From assembly GCA_002336815.1 (NCBI GenBank), contig DDEU01000078.1:35706-99705 (forward strand): 64,000 nucleotides of DNA. Direction: 5' to 3'. Made by a program: the position numbers and the translations under genes. A model generated the notes under the pieces. It worked only from the letters and a program-made list of their open reading frames with translations, was not told where the DNA came from and ran no database searches. The stretch is from Chitinophagaceae bacterium UBA1946 (lineage in GTDB: Bacteria > Bacteroidota > Bacteroidia > Chitinophagales > Chitinophagaceae). Positions 9,106 to 17,049 of this stretch are shown here, piece after piece; within the stretch, counting starts at the first letter, position 1; every line of letters starts with the position of its first letter.

Positions 9106-9960
9106 TCAAAAAGGCAGGGAGAAAACATCATTCTCCGTATAGATGCTGAACCTGATGTCTTTAAACTTCACGAGCTTTTTGCCCGTAATATTTAATTGCT
9201 GCGGATGGCTCATTACCACTACCTGGCCACCGCCTGCGACGGTAATTTTATTTCCTTTTACAATGATGGCTGTTTCTTCATCAATACCAATACAGGTTAG
9301 CAACGGGTATTGCGCCAATGCACTCAGCAAGCGGTTGTAACGGCTGCGTACAATAAAATGCTGATCGATGATCGCCCTGCTGAGCAAGCCCAATCCTGTT
9401 TTAAATTCAATATTGTCTGCAGCCAATTTTCTAAAAGTAGCACGGTAAACGGTATCAGTCAATTGATTTCCCGTGATCATGTATTTACTCATCACTGCGG
9501 CGCCTGCACTGGTACCTGCAATGGTAGCCCCGTTTTTATATGCCTGTTCAATAGCAGCAGTTACGGGAGTATTAACAACCGCCTTCATAAACCTGTCCTG
9601 GTCGCCACCGGTAATAAAGATCAGCCTGGCTTTTTTTAATGAGTCAAGCCAGTTGTGGTCAGTGGTTTTGTCCTGCGTAAAATTAAAATTGCAGATCATT
9701 TTATCACTCACCATTTTCCAGTCTTCTTTAAAATAGTAAAAGGAAGTATCGGGTGTCGCACTGGCCATCGGCAGCACTACGGCAAAATCACCGGGTCGCA
9801 GGTCTGCCGTTTTTGCCAGTGATTGCATCAACTCCAGGGGCCTGTCGCCGCCACCAATGATAAAGAGTTTTCCTGCAGTGGCCGCATTGTTAACCTGCGC
9901 AGATACCTGCCAGTTGCAAAGCAGGATAGCGGCAGTAACAAAAAGGTTTATTTTTTTCAT
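9106..9960 (-). CDS. Exported cyanophycinase-like S51 peptidase
   Basis: 284 residues with a signal peptide (MKKINLFVTAAILLCNWQVSAQ). Family S51 features are clear: KLFIIGGGDR near residues 31-40, a conserved TGGDQDRF at ~117-124, and the nucleophile-elbow motif AGTSAGAAVMS with predicted catalytic Ser151. Cyanophycinases cut cyanophycin (poly-Asp with Arg side chains) to beta-Asp-Arg dipeptides; related S51 members act on other Asp-containing peptides. The signal peptide points to the periplasm or outside, which suits scavenging of external polymer rather than use of a storage granule. No cyanophycin synthetase is present in the window. It is transcribed away from the Nif3-like gene, with a ~130-base shared upstream region. 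Substrate assignment is inference. Confidence 0.85.
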   Translation of the reverse strand: MKKINLFVTAAILLCNWQVSAQVNNAATAGKLFIIGGGDRPLELMQSLAKTADLRPGDFAVVLPMASATPDTSFYYFKEDWKMVSDKMICNFNFTQDKTTDHNWLDSLKKARLIFITGGDQDRFMKAVVNTPVTAAIEQAYKNGATIAGTSAGAAVMSKYMITGNQLTDTVYRATFRKLAADNIEFKTGLGLLSRAIIDQHFIVRSRYNRLLSALAQYPLLTCIGIDEETAIIVKGNKITVAGGGQVVVMSHPQQLNITGKKLVKFKDIRFSIYTENDVFSLPF

Positions 9961-10091
9961 GCTCTAATATAAGCAATGTATGTTGTGAGCCATAGATGCC
10001 GGTCGTTCACTTTTTATCTGCAGGAATAAAAACAGCCCGGAACTGGCCGATTGTTTTTCATTTCTGTACTTTCACTCATTAAAAATATTGT

Positions 10092-11021
10092 ATGGAATCG
10101 AGTCAGAACAATGAAAAAAAATATCACCATGGCCGGAGGAGTTTTATTGGCAATGGCCTGCTGCTGACGGCTGGCACAGCTTTGAGCGGTATACCCGCTG
10201 CGGCATTTGCCGGCGGAATGTTTGACCACCCACCTACCTACAGGGTGCAGGACATTATTGATCTTATTTTAAAAGATGTAAATGTTCCACCAATAGCTGA
10301 TACCATCGATACTGTAAAGTTTGGCGATACCAGCCAGGTGGTTACCGGCATTGTGACCACTATGTTTGCCACTGTGGAAGTGATCGAAAAAGCCGTAGCG
10401 CTAAAAGCTAATTTCATTATCGTGCATGAACCCACATTTTTTAAAGGGCTCGACCGAACAGAAAAGCTGGAAGTGAATGAACTGATGAAAAAAAAGCAGG
10501 CACTGCTAAAGGAACACCAGGTAGTAATATGGCGCTTTCATGACTATTGCCATGACACGCAACCGGATATGATCAGCCACGGATTCATGAAAAAGATGAA
10601 CTGGCTGCAATATGATAAACCTGGTCAACCATTGCTGCATATTCCCACCTTGCGGTTGGATCAATTGGTTCGTCAGTTAAAATCAAACCTTCGCATCAGC
10701 CATTTAAGGATCATGGGCAATACCAGCAAAACCTGCAGCAGCATCGCATTGTACCCCGGCGCATGCGGTGTGCAGGCGCATATTGACGCCGTTGAAAAGG
10801 ACAAGCCCGATGTGTTGATCATTGGCGAACTGGTTGAATGGGAAACGGCTGAATACTTCCGGGATGCGGCAAGGATGGGAACCGGTACTGCCCTCGTAGT
10901 ATTGGGTCACTCCGTAAGTGAAGAACCCGGTATGGAATATTTCGCAGAATGGTTACAACCAAAAATTCCCGGCATCAGCGTTTCGCATATTGCTTCCGGT
11001 GATCCTTTTACATGGCTTTAG
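10092..11021 (+). CDS. Tat-exported Nif3-like dinuclear metal centre protein
   Basis: 309 residues. The N-terminus carries a twin-arginine signal (GRRSFIGNGLLLTAGTALSG, then AAAFA), so export of a folded, metal-loaded protein is predicted. The rest resembles the NIF3/YbgI family: early strand VDTVKFGD-like region, ANFIIVHEPTFF (metal-ligand His/Glu region, residues ~115-126), WRFHDYCHD, and a C-terminal region with GELVEWETAEYF and VLGHSVSEEPGMEYF that supplies the remaining metal ligands. Family members are hexamers with two metals per subunit; their biochemical role remains unsettled. Most relatives are cytosolic, so the exported form is notable. It stands alone, converging with the tyrosinase gene. 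Confidence 0.85.
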   Translation: MESSQNNEKKYHHGRRSFIGNGLLLTAGTALSGIPAAAFAGGMFDHPPTYRVQDIIDLILKDVNVPPIADTIDTVKFGDTSQVVTGIVTTMFATVEVIEKAVALKANFIIVHEPTFFKGLDRTEKLEVNELMKKKQALLKEHQVVIWRFHDYCHDTQPDMISHGFMKKMNWLQYDKPGQPLLHIPTLRLDQLVRQLKSNLRISHLRIMGNTSKTCSSIALYPGACGVQAHIDAVEKDKPDVLIIGELVEWETAEYFRDAARMGTGTALVVLGHSVSEEPGMEYFAEWLQPKIPGISVSHIASGDPFTWL

Positions 11022-11040
11022 GTAAACGATAGTAAAGGTC

Positions 11041-11103
11041 AAAAAAAAAATACAGCCTCTTATTCTCCAGGCGTTAACCGCATTGGAAATTAAAGAGGCT
11101 GTA
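11041..11103 (-). terminator. Terminator of the tyrosinase-vWA gene
   Basis: Perfect 11-base inverted repeat TACAGCCTCTT (11051-11061) / AAGAGGCTGTA (11093-11103) with a 31-base loop. On the minus strand the stem is followed by a run of at least ten T (11050-11041), which is the layout of an intrinsic terminator for the gene ending at 11112. The long loop is unusual. Confidence 0.8.
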
Positions 11104-11111
11104 GCCAATTA

Positions 11112-13904
11112 TCATACCACCGCCAGCGTGATGTTGAGTATTCTTGTAAACAATTCTCCTGCAGCAGTAATAACAGTAGCATCTGCTGCCGGTTCCGGGT
11201 GGGTCATCGCTGCCATGTGATCATGATGTGGGGTAGGCGCAGCCGTTACTGACGGATAATAAACGCCTTCCAGGTACACTCCAAAATGGTAAAGCCCCGG
11301 GATGTTGGTATCATGTTCATGCAGGTGCAGCGGCCCGCCCTCATGTTTTACAATATTCCCTTCCTGATCCTTTATCCAGATCGTATCACAATGCTGTTTC
11401 TCAAACTGGGCCAGCAACAGCGCTACGTCCAGGTTCCTGCTATACCTTTTTGAGGCTTCCAGTTTTTTTATTATCTGCCGCACCCTTTCTGCCGGCAATA
11501 TTTGACTGATGTCGAAGGCTGGTGTGGTAAAACGAACCAGTGTCCGGTGATACTGGATGCTGCCAAGACTGATGTCTGCATCTACATTCCATTTCAACTC
11601 TTCTCCTGCCTGTACAAAGGGACTGGCAGATTGCAGGTTTAGTTTGAGATTTGTTTTTCCATAAATATTTACAAGCACATTGCAGGCGGGGTTGTCACTG
11701 CTGTTGGTGCTTACCGCCCTTCCATCTAACCCATGCTGCACCGGCGTATACACGTTACGGGTAGCGATCCTGCTCTTTGAAGAAATAAGCAGGCGGGAAT
11801 ACCGAAGTCCTCTTACCGGGCCGGCTGCTACCGGGAACATCAGTTCACCCAGGTCGGGCATCATCATCTTATCAACCGAACGTGTTTTGTAAGCGATCAT
11901 CAGTTCCCATTTTCCTACCCAGCAGTCGTTGCCGGTAGTGCCTCTCTGTATCACGAGGGTAAGACGTCCATTGGCCCTCTTGGCCGTAACATCGGGCGAA
12001 GGACAACAATGATTGCAGCCCATCATGTCGTGTGAATGTGCACCGCCATCTCCATAGAGCATTTCCCCATTCGGGCCATGGAGCATAAAGTACCAGTTCT
12101 GGTCTTTAAAATCCATTCCCTGCACGGTTATCAAAAAAGAATCATCCGCAGAAGTAGCAAAAAAATCAAGGTGTACATGTTCACCCTCAAACAATTCGAT
12201 CAATGGGTCCAGCAGGGTTGTAAAGCCGATGGCACCTGCCAGTGCATTGGAGTAGAATTTATCGATCGTTCCTGCATTCTCCCCGTGAAAAATTTGCGGC
12301 GTAGAGAGGGTTGCACCCTTTGCAACCAGGGATGTTAGTGTTGGATAATCAACATCGGCGCCTGTTCCAAAGCCCATAGCGAAAATACCGGTGTTGGTAA
12401 AACTGCCATTGGGAATACTGCTCATGGGCGAACCGGTGGTAAGAATGCCGTCTGTTAAAAAAGCCATGTAACGGCGTTCACCTGCAGGCAGTCCGCCAAA
12501 CGGTGCAGCTACCAATGTTGTTTGCACATTGCTCAACGCATCAGCCAGCGGCGTACCACCAAGGGGCGACATGCCGGCTGCATTGGCATCAAAGATGGCT
12601 TTGCTGAAGGCAGGGCTTCCTGTTTTTATCAAGCCATAACCCGGCGCTCCAAATACATTTACAAAATCATTTGCCGGAAGGCTCCGGAATGTTTTTACAC
12701 CGGCCACCACGTAAATGAGGCCGCTGGTTTTGATGGCTTCGCAATCCTGTAAAAAAGCGGAAATGCCCCGGGTAGCAGCTTCCCATTTGGTTACATCACC
12801 TGCTCCTGTATCAGGATCAGGAGTGAGGCCCATCATGCTGCCGGTTCTGTCCAGCGCCAATGCAATGATAGGGATGGTATCATAGGTGTATCCCAGCGCC
12901 CTGAACTCAAGCGTATCAACATTTCGTTTAATACCAAGGCCACTGAAGTCGGGCATTGGTATGGTTGGTGCCACGGTGGAAGTTGTACCATAGCCGGGTG
13001 TGCTGCCAATCCAGGGATACATGATGTCGTTGCGGTGATGCTGGGGATCTCCGCCGGAAGTAGGGAACTCACTCATGTGTCCGTCTGTTTGCCACATGGC
13101 CCAAAGCCTGTCTACATTGCAATGAAGCAGGTAAAAGAGCGGATCAAAGGAAGATACTTTGGCATCCGTCATGTGGCCCACTGCATTGCCCACCCAGGGA
13201 TGCATGGCATTGTGCATGATGGTATGCGGCATCACGAGACCTTCACCTGCTTCGAGCGCTGCCTGGAAAGCAGGATAGTCGGGCATGGCGAGGCATTGCC
13301 TGATCTCGTTGGGGCTTGGCAATGCAGCGAGGGAACGAAAACTTCTTTTGAGTCCGCCGGTTTGTGCCGATGGAAACATGGAAGGCAATCTCCATCCCGG
13401 GAGCGTGGCGGGCCACCATGCCGGAAGCGGCGTTGTATTGGCAGGCATGGCCGGAACGCTACCAGCCGCAGGCGTTGCAGCAGAGCCTGGTTTGTTGTAG
13501 GCAAAATATCCCTGGTTAACAATATTGGCGGTAGCAAGGTCACCGTTGGGTCCCATAAAAGATGCCACTGTTAAGGTTGCCGGGTCTGACCAATCCCAAT
13601 AGGGTATGGTGATGCCGGGTACGTAGGTTTGCAGTTTTAACTCGAACTGGTAAAGAAAATACCGGTGCCAGCTAAGAAATCCATAAGCACCCACACCACC
13701 GTGACCAAAGTTGATATTGGGTACACCGGGTGCAAAAGCGTTCTGTATCTTGGCATGAATGGCAACGTACTGATCCCAGTAACTATACTGGCTGGCAGGA
13801 GGGTCGCCGGGATTAACGATATCAGCCTTCATCAGTACACATGCTTTTACATAGTTCTCTTTTTCGGCTGCAGATAAAAATTTTGCATTTCTTCTTACTC
13901 CCAT
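11112..13904 (-). CDS. Tyrosinase fused to a von Willebrand A domain
   Basis: 930 residues with no recognisable signal peptide (MGVRRNAKFLSAAEK). Residues ~1-280 form a type-3 copper domain. CuA ligands are predicted at His50, His68 and His80 (in LSWHRYFLYQFE), and CuB ligands at His231 and His235 (HNAMHPWVG) and His261 (FDPLFYLLHCNVDRLW). Residues ~343-545 form a vWA domain with an intact-looking MIDAS: D352-R-T-G-S356, GGTPLADAL and FLTDG. The remaining ~380 residues are beta-rich, with a Cys/His-rich patch (HSHDMMGCNHCC) and a C-terminal His-rich stretch (HHDHMAA). Tyrosinases oxidise phenols to quinones; a metal-ion adhesion domain downstream suggests binding to a protein partner or surface. 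The gene is single, with its own terminator. Oxidase activity is likely but substrate and location are unknown. Confidence 0.85.
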   Translation of the reverse strand: MGVRRNAKFLSAAEKENYVKACVLMKADIVNPGDPPASQYSYWDQYVAIHAKIQNAFAPGVPNINFGHGGVGAYGFLSWHRYFLYQFELKLQTYVPGITIPYWDWSDPATLTVASFMGPNGDLATANIVNQGYFAYNKPGSAATPAAGSVPAMPANTTPLPAWWPATLPGWRLPSMFPSAQTGGLKRSFRSLAALPSPNEIRQCLAMPDYPAFQAALEAGEGLVMPHTIMHNAMHPWVGNAVGHMTDAKVSSFDPLFYLLHCNVDRLWAMWQTDGHMSEFPTSGGDPQHHRNDIMYPWIGSTPGYGTTSTVAPTIPMPDFSGLGIKRNVDTLEFRALGYTYDTIPIIALALDRTGSMMGLTPDPDTGAGDVTKWEAATRGISAFLQDCEAIKTSGLIYVVAGVKTFRSLPANDFVNVFGAPGYGLIKTGSPAFSKAIFDANAAGMSPLGGTPLADALSNVQTTLVAAPFGGLPAGERRYMAFLTDGILTTGSPMSSIPNGSFTNTGIFAMGFGTGADVDYPTLTSLVAKGATLSTPQIFHGENAGTIDKFYSNALAGAIGFTTLLDPLIELFEGEHVHLDFFATSADDSFLITVQGMDFKDQNWYFMLHGPNGEMLYGDGGAHSHDMMGCNHCCPSPDVTAKRANGRLTLVIQRGTTGNDCWVGKWELMIAYKTRSVDKMMMPDLGELMFPVAAGPVRGLRYSRLLISSKSRIATRNVYTPVQHGLDGRAVSTNSSDNPACNVLVNIYGKTNLKLNLQSASPFVQAGEELKWNVDADISLGSIQYHRTLVRFTTPAFDISQILPAERVRQIIKKLEASKRYSRNLDVALLLAQFEKQHCDTIWIKDQEGNIVKHEGGPLHLHEHDTNIPGLYHFGVYLEGVYYPSVTAAPTPHHDHMAAMTHPEPAADATVITAAGELFTRILNITLAVV

Positions 13905-14248
13905 ACAAGTTTTTTTTGAGGTGATAAATATTTTAAACGGGCGATGCCGGCAAAGCGTGTACTTGCGTATACACGATACCGGTACGAAGCATTTTAATAG
14001 AATGTTGAAAAAAAGAAGATGAGATCCCGGAGTAATAGAGGTGCAGGAATTTTACAGGATGAGGACGCTGGTGCATCGCTGCAGCTCTAAGATAAATGCA
14101 AAATTTAAGACGGCATAATTTTCTTGTCCCCACAGTTGCAACGAGAGCGTGAGGATGCAATGTGTGGAAAGTTGAGGGCCGTGGTTATTTAACAGCAGCT
14201 ACCAAAAAGTTGGTAGAGAAAAAATTATAAAATGAAGCAGTAATGATT
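13905..14248. other. 344-base intergenic stretch upstream of the tyrosinase gene
   Basis: Must contain the promoter of the tyrosinase-vWA gene (minus strand) and the 3' end region of the FISUMP gene. A compact hairpin CTACCAA (14199-14205) / TTGGTAG (14210-14216) with a 4-base loop lies ~33 bases after the FISUMP stop. It has no T-tract on the distal side, so I do not call it a terminator. No ORF looks real. Confidence 0.4.
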
Positions 14249-15103
14249 TTAGTCTTTGATACAGCGTATAGAAAATCCCAGCGTTTTTCCGCTGTTGCCA
14301 AATAATACGGATGCGCTGCTATAACTAAGCGCCATATCCCTTGCTGTGCCGGGCGCACTGAGATCTTCAGTACTGCTCCACCAGATGCCGATCTGTTTGA
14401 GGTTCACAAAGGCGCCGCCAAAGTTACGATAACCTGCGCCCAGTGCCCTGAAGCCTGAATTGTTGGTAGCACCTGTGTTGGGGCCATTCCAATACAAAGT
14501 ATCCGCTGCTTTTAATGAACCGCCGTTCCCACCCAGGCAGCTATTTGCCAGGTTGTGAAAGTCTGAATCGGCAGGGATATGCCAACCCTGTGGAGCCAGT
14601 CCACGTGGATCATTCACTGCATACCAGTTATACAATTTGCCGTACACCGAAGCGTAGTTGGCTGAATCATTATTGTACCAGCACCAGGCACCCGTAGTGA
14701 GCGTTTGCCATTGTACAGCATCTTCCACTTCGGGAATGATATCGCCATTCCTGTAACGGGATACATCCAGGTTCTTTTTCATCCAGGTTTGTCCACAGAT
14801 GATCAAAAAAGGTGGGATAGGTTTCGCAGCAGCGCTACCGATCATATTGGTCCATGAACTGCCGTTGAATACCTGCATTTGTCCGCTGGTGTCGCAATCG
14901 GTGCACCACACAGTGAGGCCTGCGGCCGGCGCTGCGATCTGGTTGCGTTGCTGGTAGGTCATCCTGGGAGGAAGAAATCCTTTGGTGACAGAACTTACAT
15001 CTAATTGTGCGGAGGAATCTGGAGTGCTGGTGTTAATGCCTACACTTTGGGCGTGAACGTTTACAACAGCAAGGGTTAAAAGAAAGCTGAATATATTCTT
15101 CAT
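14249..15103 (-). CDS. Secreted FISUMP-domain protein
   Basis: 284 residues from the ATG at 15103, chosen because it starts a good signal peptide (MKNIFSFLLTLAVVNVHAQ); a TTG-initiated extension to 15136 is possible but less likely. After SVGINTSTPDSSAQLDVSS, a surface-protein motif seen in many Bacteroidota secreted proteins, comes the FISUMP domain (Fibrobacter succinogenes major paralogous domain). Its marks are GQTWMKKNLDVSRYRNGD, a YGKLYNWYAVNDPRGLAPQG core, GWHIPADSDF, and an IWWSSTED...SIRCIKD ending. These domains are related to the C-type-lectin-like formylglycine-enzyme fold and are thought to serve adhesion or binding. It is a single-gene unit with unknown ligand. Confidence 0.85.
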   Translation of the reverse strand: MKNIFSFLLTLAVVNVHAQSVGINTSTPDSSAQLDVSSVTKGFLPPRMTYQQRNQIAAPAAGLTVWCTDCDTSGQMQVFNGSSWTNMIGSAAAKPIPPFLIICGQTWMKKNLDVSRYRNGDIIPEVEDAVQWQTLTTGAWCWYNNDSANYASVYGKLYNWYAVNDPRGLAPQGWHIPADSDFHNLANSCLGGNGGSLKAADTLYWNGPNTGATNNSGFRALGAGYRNFGGAFVNLKQIGIWWSSTEDLSAPGTARDMALSYSSASVLFGNSGKTLGFSIRCIKD

Positions 15104-15350
15104 ATTAACTGCAATGATAAAAAAAAATGTCTTCAAAGAGCGCTGTGAATAAAATTAGTGGCATGCCGGAAATATTGCAAAACATGCTGCAGGGATTCTA
15201 ATTTGATATATTGCCTTAACAGGAGAACTACAAACTTGCTTGTGAGCTGTTAATATTTTCCGCAAAAAATTGGTAAGTAAGTTGTAACATTTTATTAAGG
15301 GATGAATAATTAGTTTTAAAAATCTTTTTCACCCCTTAAAATCATTTACA

Positions 15351-15791
15351 ATGAAACATGCTCTTCTTGTTCCTTTGGTAAGTGTTTGCCTGTTGCAGGC
15401 CAAACCCTCCTTCAACGCCAATTCCCATTCAAACGGCAACGACTCCTTCACTAACGGTTACAGTAAAGTGCTTACCCTTTCGGCACAACCGGAAGATGGC
15501 CGCACAAGGATGCCGGCGGCAGTATTTAAAGCACAGGATTTTTGCAGGGCCGAGGTAAAGGACTTTGATTTCGATGCACATTTCAGCGTATTGGGCGCTA
15601 CCGTATATTTTACAGGAACCAATTTTAAAACGGTAGAGAAAGGTGTAATAACCAGCAGCAGCCTGAAACCGGTTAAAAGCCTGATGGAACGCTGTGTGCC
15701 GGGATCCATCATTATTTTCGATGAAATAAAAGTAATTGGTCCGGATAATTGTCAACGGATCATCCAGCCGTTGAGTATCGTACTTTACTGA
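15351..15791 (+). CDS. Stand-alone GldM C-terminal (fourth) domain protein
   Basis: 146 residues with a weak signal-like N-terminus (MKHALLVPLVSVCLLQAKPS). Residues ~60-146 resemble the last domain of GldM/PorM, the periplasmic shaft of the T9SS motor: FSVLGATVYFTGTNF, then LKPVKSLMERCVPGSIIIFDEIKVIGPD. In GldM the corresponding pattern is a Greek-key strand pair followed by 'C.PG..I.FD.IKV.GPDG'. GldM has ~510 residues with an N-terminal membrane helix; this protein has neither the helix nor the first three domains. It may be an accessory protein that pairs with the T9SS periplasmic ring, or a diverged domain used elsewhere. It converges on the unknown membrane protein gene, 41 bases away. 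Confidence 0.7.
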   Translation: MKHALLVPLVSVCLLQAKPSFNANSHSNGNDSFTNGYSKVLTLSAQPEDGRTRMPAAVFKAQDFCRAEVKDFDFDAHFSVLGATVYFTGTNFKTVEKGVITSSSLKPVKSLMERCVPGSIIIFDEIKVIGPDNCQRIIQPLSIVLY

Positions 15792-15832
15792 TCCTGATGC
15801 GGCAGCTGTTTTATCCGCAACCCGGTCAACGA

Positions 15833-16621
15833 CTATTTTCTTCCGGCAGGCTTCCGGGGCATGATCGCCTTATCTCTAAGGTTCATTGTTTTTATGATGT
15901 TAGCATTTTTAAAAAGCATTGGGTCGGTTATCAGCACTTTGGTTTTTAAATCAGGCCGGGCTTCAATGAAATTCGCAACCGCTACTGTACTGTCTTTTTC
16001 TTTGCTGTTGATCTCAATCGCTTTTTTGATCAATATTTCGTGTGCTGCATCATCAAATGATACATTGAACCTTGCAATATCCGGATGATTGAGTTCCCTG
16101 TTAAGACTGATCACGTTAAACCCGGTGGCGGCATTGTACACACATACCCATTTGGGAGGAGTAGCCGTTCCCTGCGTGGCAATACAACGTTTTACCAGGT
16201 CAAAGCTGCCATCGGGATTGTTAACGGTTGTTCCGTCATCATAAAAAAAACGGGTGCCTTCTTTTCCGCCGGGTTGTATAAGGCCTTTGATATGCCAGTC
16301 GATCACGGGGTTTGCAGAAGCATTGAGCTGGTTGTTGAGTTTACTGATCAGGGTATCTTTTTGCGATGTTTCAAAACTCAGCTCATTGATCTTTTTTTTC
16401 TGCTCACTGTTCATGATACTGTACTGGAGTGCAAGCCCCACGATCACGAGTAAAAAATAGCCGGCAAAAGCGCCCTTCAATTTTAAGCTAAGGCCTTTAT
16501 AAGGGCCACTAATATCTGTATCGCTTGCTTTGCCTACCGGCAGGAATTTATAAATGATGAAAGCAGGGATCACCGGCAGCAGCAGGATGGCTGCCAGTGC
16601 CAGGAAAAAATTGTCCGTCAT
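15833..16621 (-). CDS. Unknown two-helix membrane protein with coiled coil
   Basis: 262 residues, no family recognised. Two membrane helices are visible (residues ~5-25, FFLALAAILLLPVIPAFIIY, and ~51-66, FAGYFLLVIVGLALQY). A short coiled coil follows (NSEQKKKINELSFETSQKDT), then a soluble C-terminal domain of ~160 residues with the phrases VIDWHIKGLIQPGG and FNVISLNRELNHPDIARFNV. The C-terminus is basic (MPRKPAGRK). The soluble domain has an uncertain side of the membrane. Neighbours give no functional clue: it converges with the GldM-domain gene and is followed upstream by cbpM on the same strand after ~130 bases. Confidence 0.6.
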   Translation of the reverse strand: MTDNFFLALAAILLLPVIPAFIIYKFLPVGKASDTDISGPYKGLSLKLKGAFAGYFLLVIVGLALQYSIMNSEQKKKINELSFETSQKDTLISKLNNQLNASANPVIDWHIKGLIQPGGKEGTRFFYDDGTTVNNPDGSFDLVKRCIATQGTATPPKWVCVYNAATGFNVISLNRELNHPDIARFNVSFDDAAHEILIKKAIEINSKEKDSTVAVANFIEARPDLKTKVLITDPMLFKNANIIKTMNLRDKAIMPRKPAGRK

Positions 16622-16754
16622 GTTGCTATGTTTTTACTAATGTACCCAGAATAAAATACAAATGCAACAGGCAGGCTGCCGTATGCCGGTAAGATGACTT
16701 AAAAAGAATTAGAAAAAAAACATTTCGTAAGGGTGTTGGCTAAAAGCTTTGTGC

Positions 16755-17042
16755 TTATTCATACACGGCAAGTTTTGCATTCAGTGTTGCGATCTGCTGT
16801 TGAAGTTGATCCATCCGCTGCAGTAAATAATTGATGGTTTCAATGCCTTCCAGGTTGATGTCCATTTCATACAACCGCACTATTTTTTCCAGCCTGGGCA
16901 ATTCATACAGGGGTACGTAGACTTCTTCGCTTTGTTGTATGATCTCTATCAGCCCTGATTGCTGCAGGGAGCTGATGAATGAAAGCTGGATATTGTGGTG
17001 GGTACAAAATTCACTGGCCGGTATCATTTCTTCTGTTTGCAT
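16755..17042 (-). CDS. cbpM: Chaperone modulator CbpM
   Basis: 95 residues, MerR-like winged-helix fold of the CbpM type. The N-terminal part (IPASEFCTHHNIQLSFISSL...GLIEI) matches the helix-turn-helix-like region that binds the J-domain of CbpA. A long C-terminal helix ends in a coiled coil (LQRMDQLQQQIATLNAKLAVYE). In enterobacteria CbpM binds and inhibits CbpA, blocking both its DnaK stimulation and its DNA binding. The gene lies 7 bases downstream of the J-domain gene, so the two are co-transcribed; this adjacency supports the assignment for both. Confidence 0.85.
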   Translation of the reverse strand: MQTEEMIPASEFCTHHNIQLSFISSLQQSGLIEIIQQSEEVYVPLYELPRLEKIVRLYEMDINLEGIETINYLLQRMDQLQQQIATLNAKLAVYE

Positions 17043-17049
17043 ACAAAAG

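Noticed and set aside
13035..13574. 179-codon plus-strand ORF
   Set aside because: Antisense to the tyrosinase domain; the copper-site residues on the other strand are clearly selected.
14199..14216. CTACCAA/TTGGTAG hairpin as terminator
   Set aside because: No T-tract on the downstream side of either strand near a gene end.
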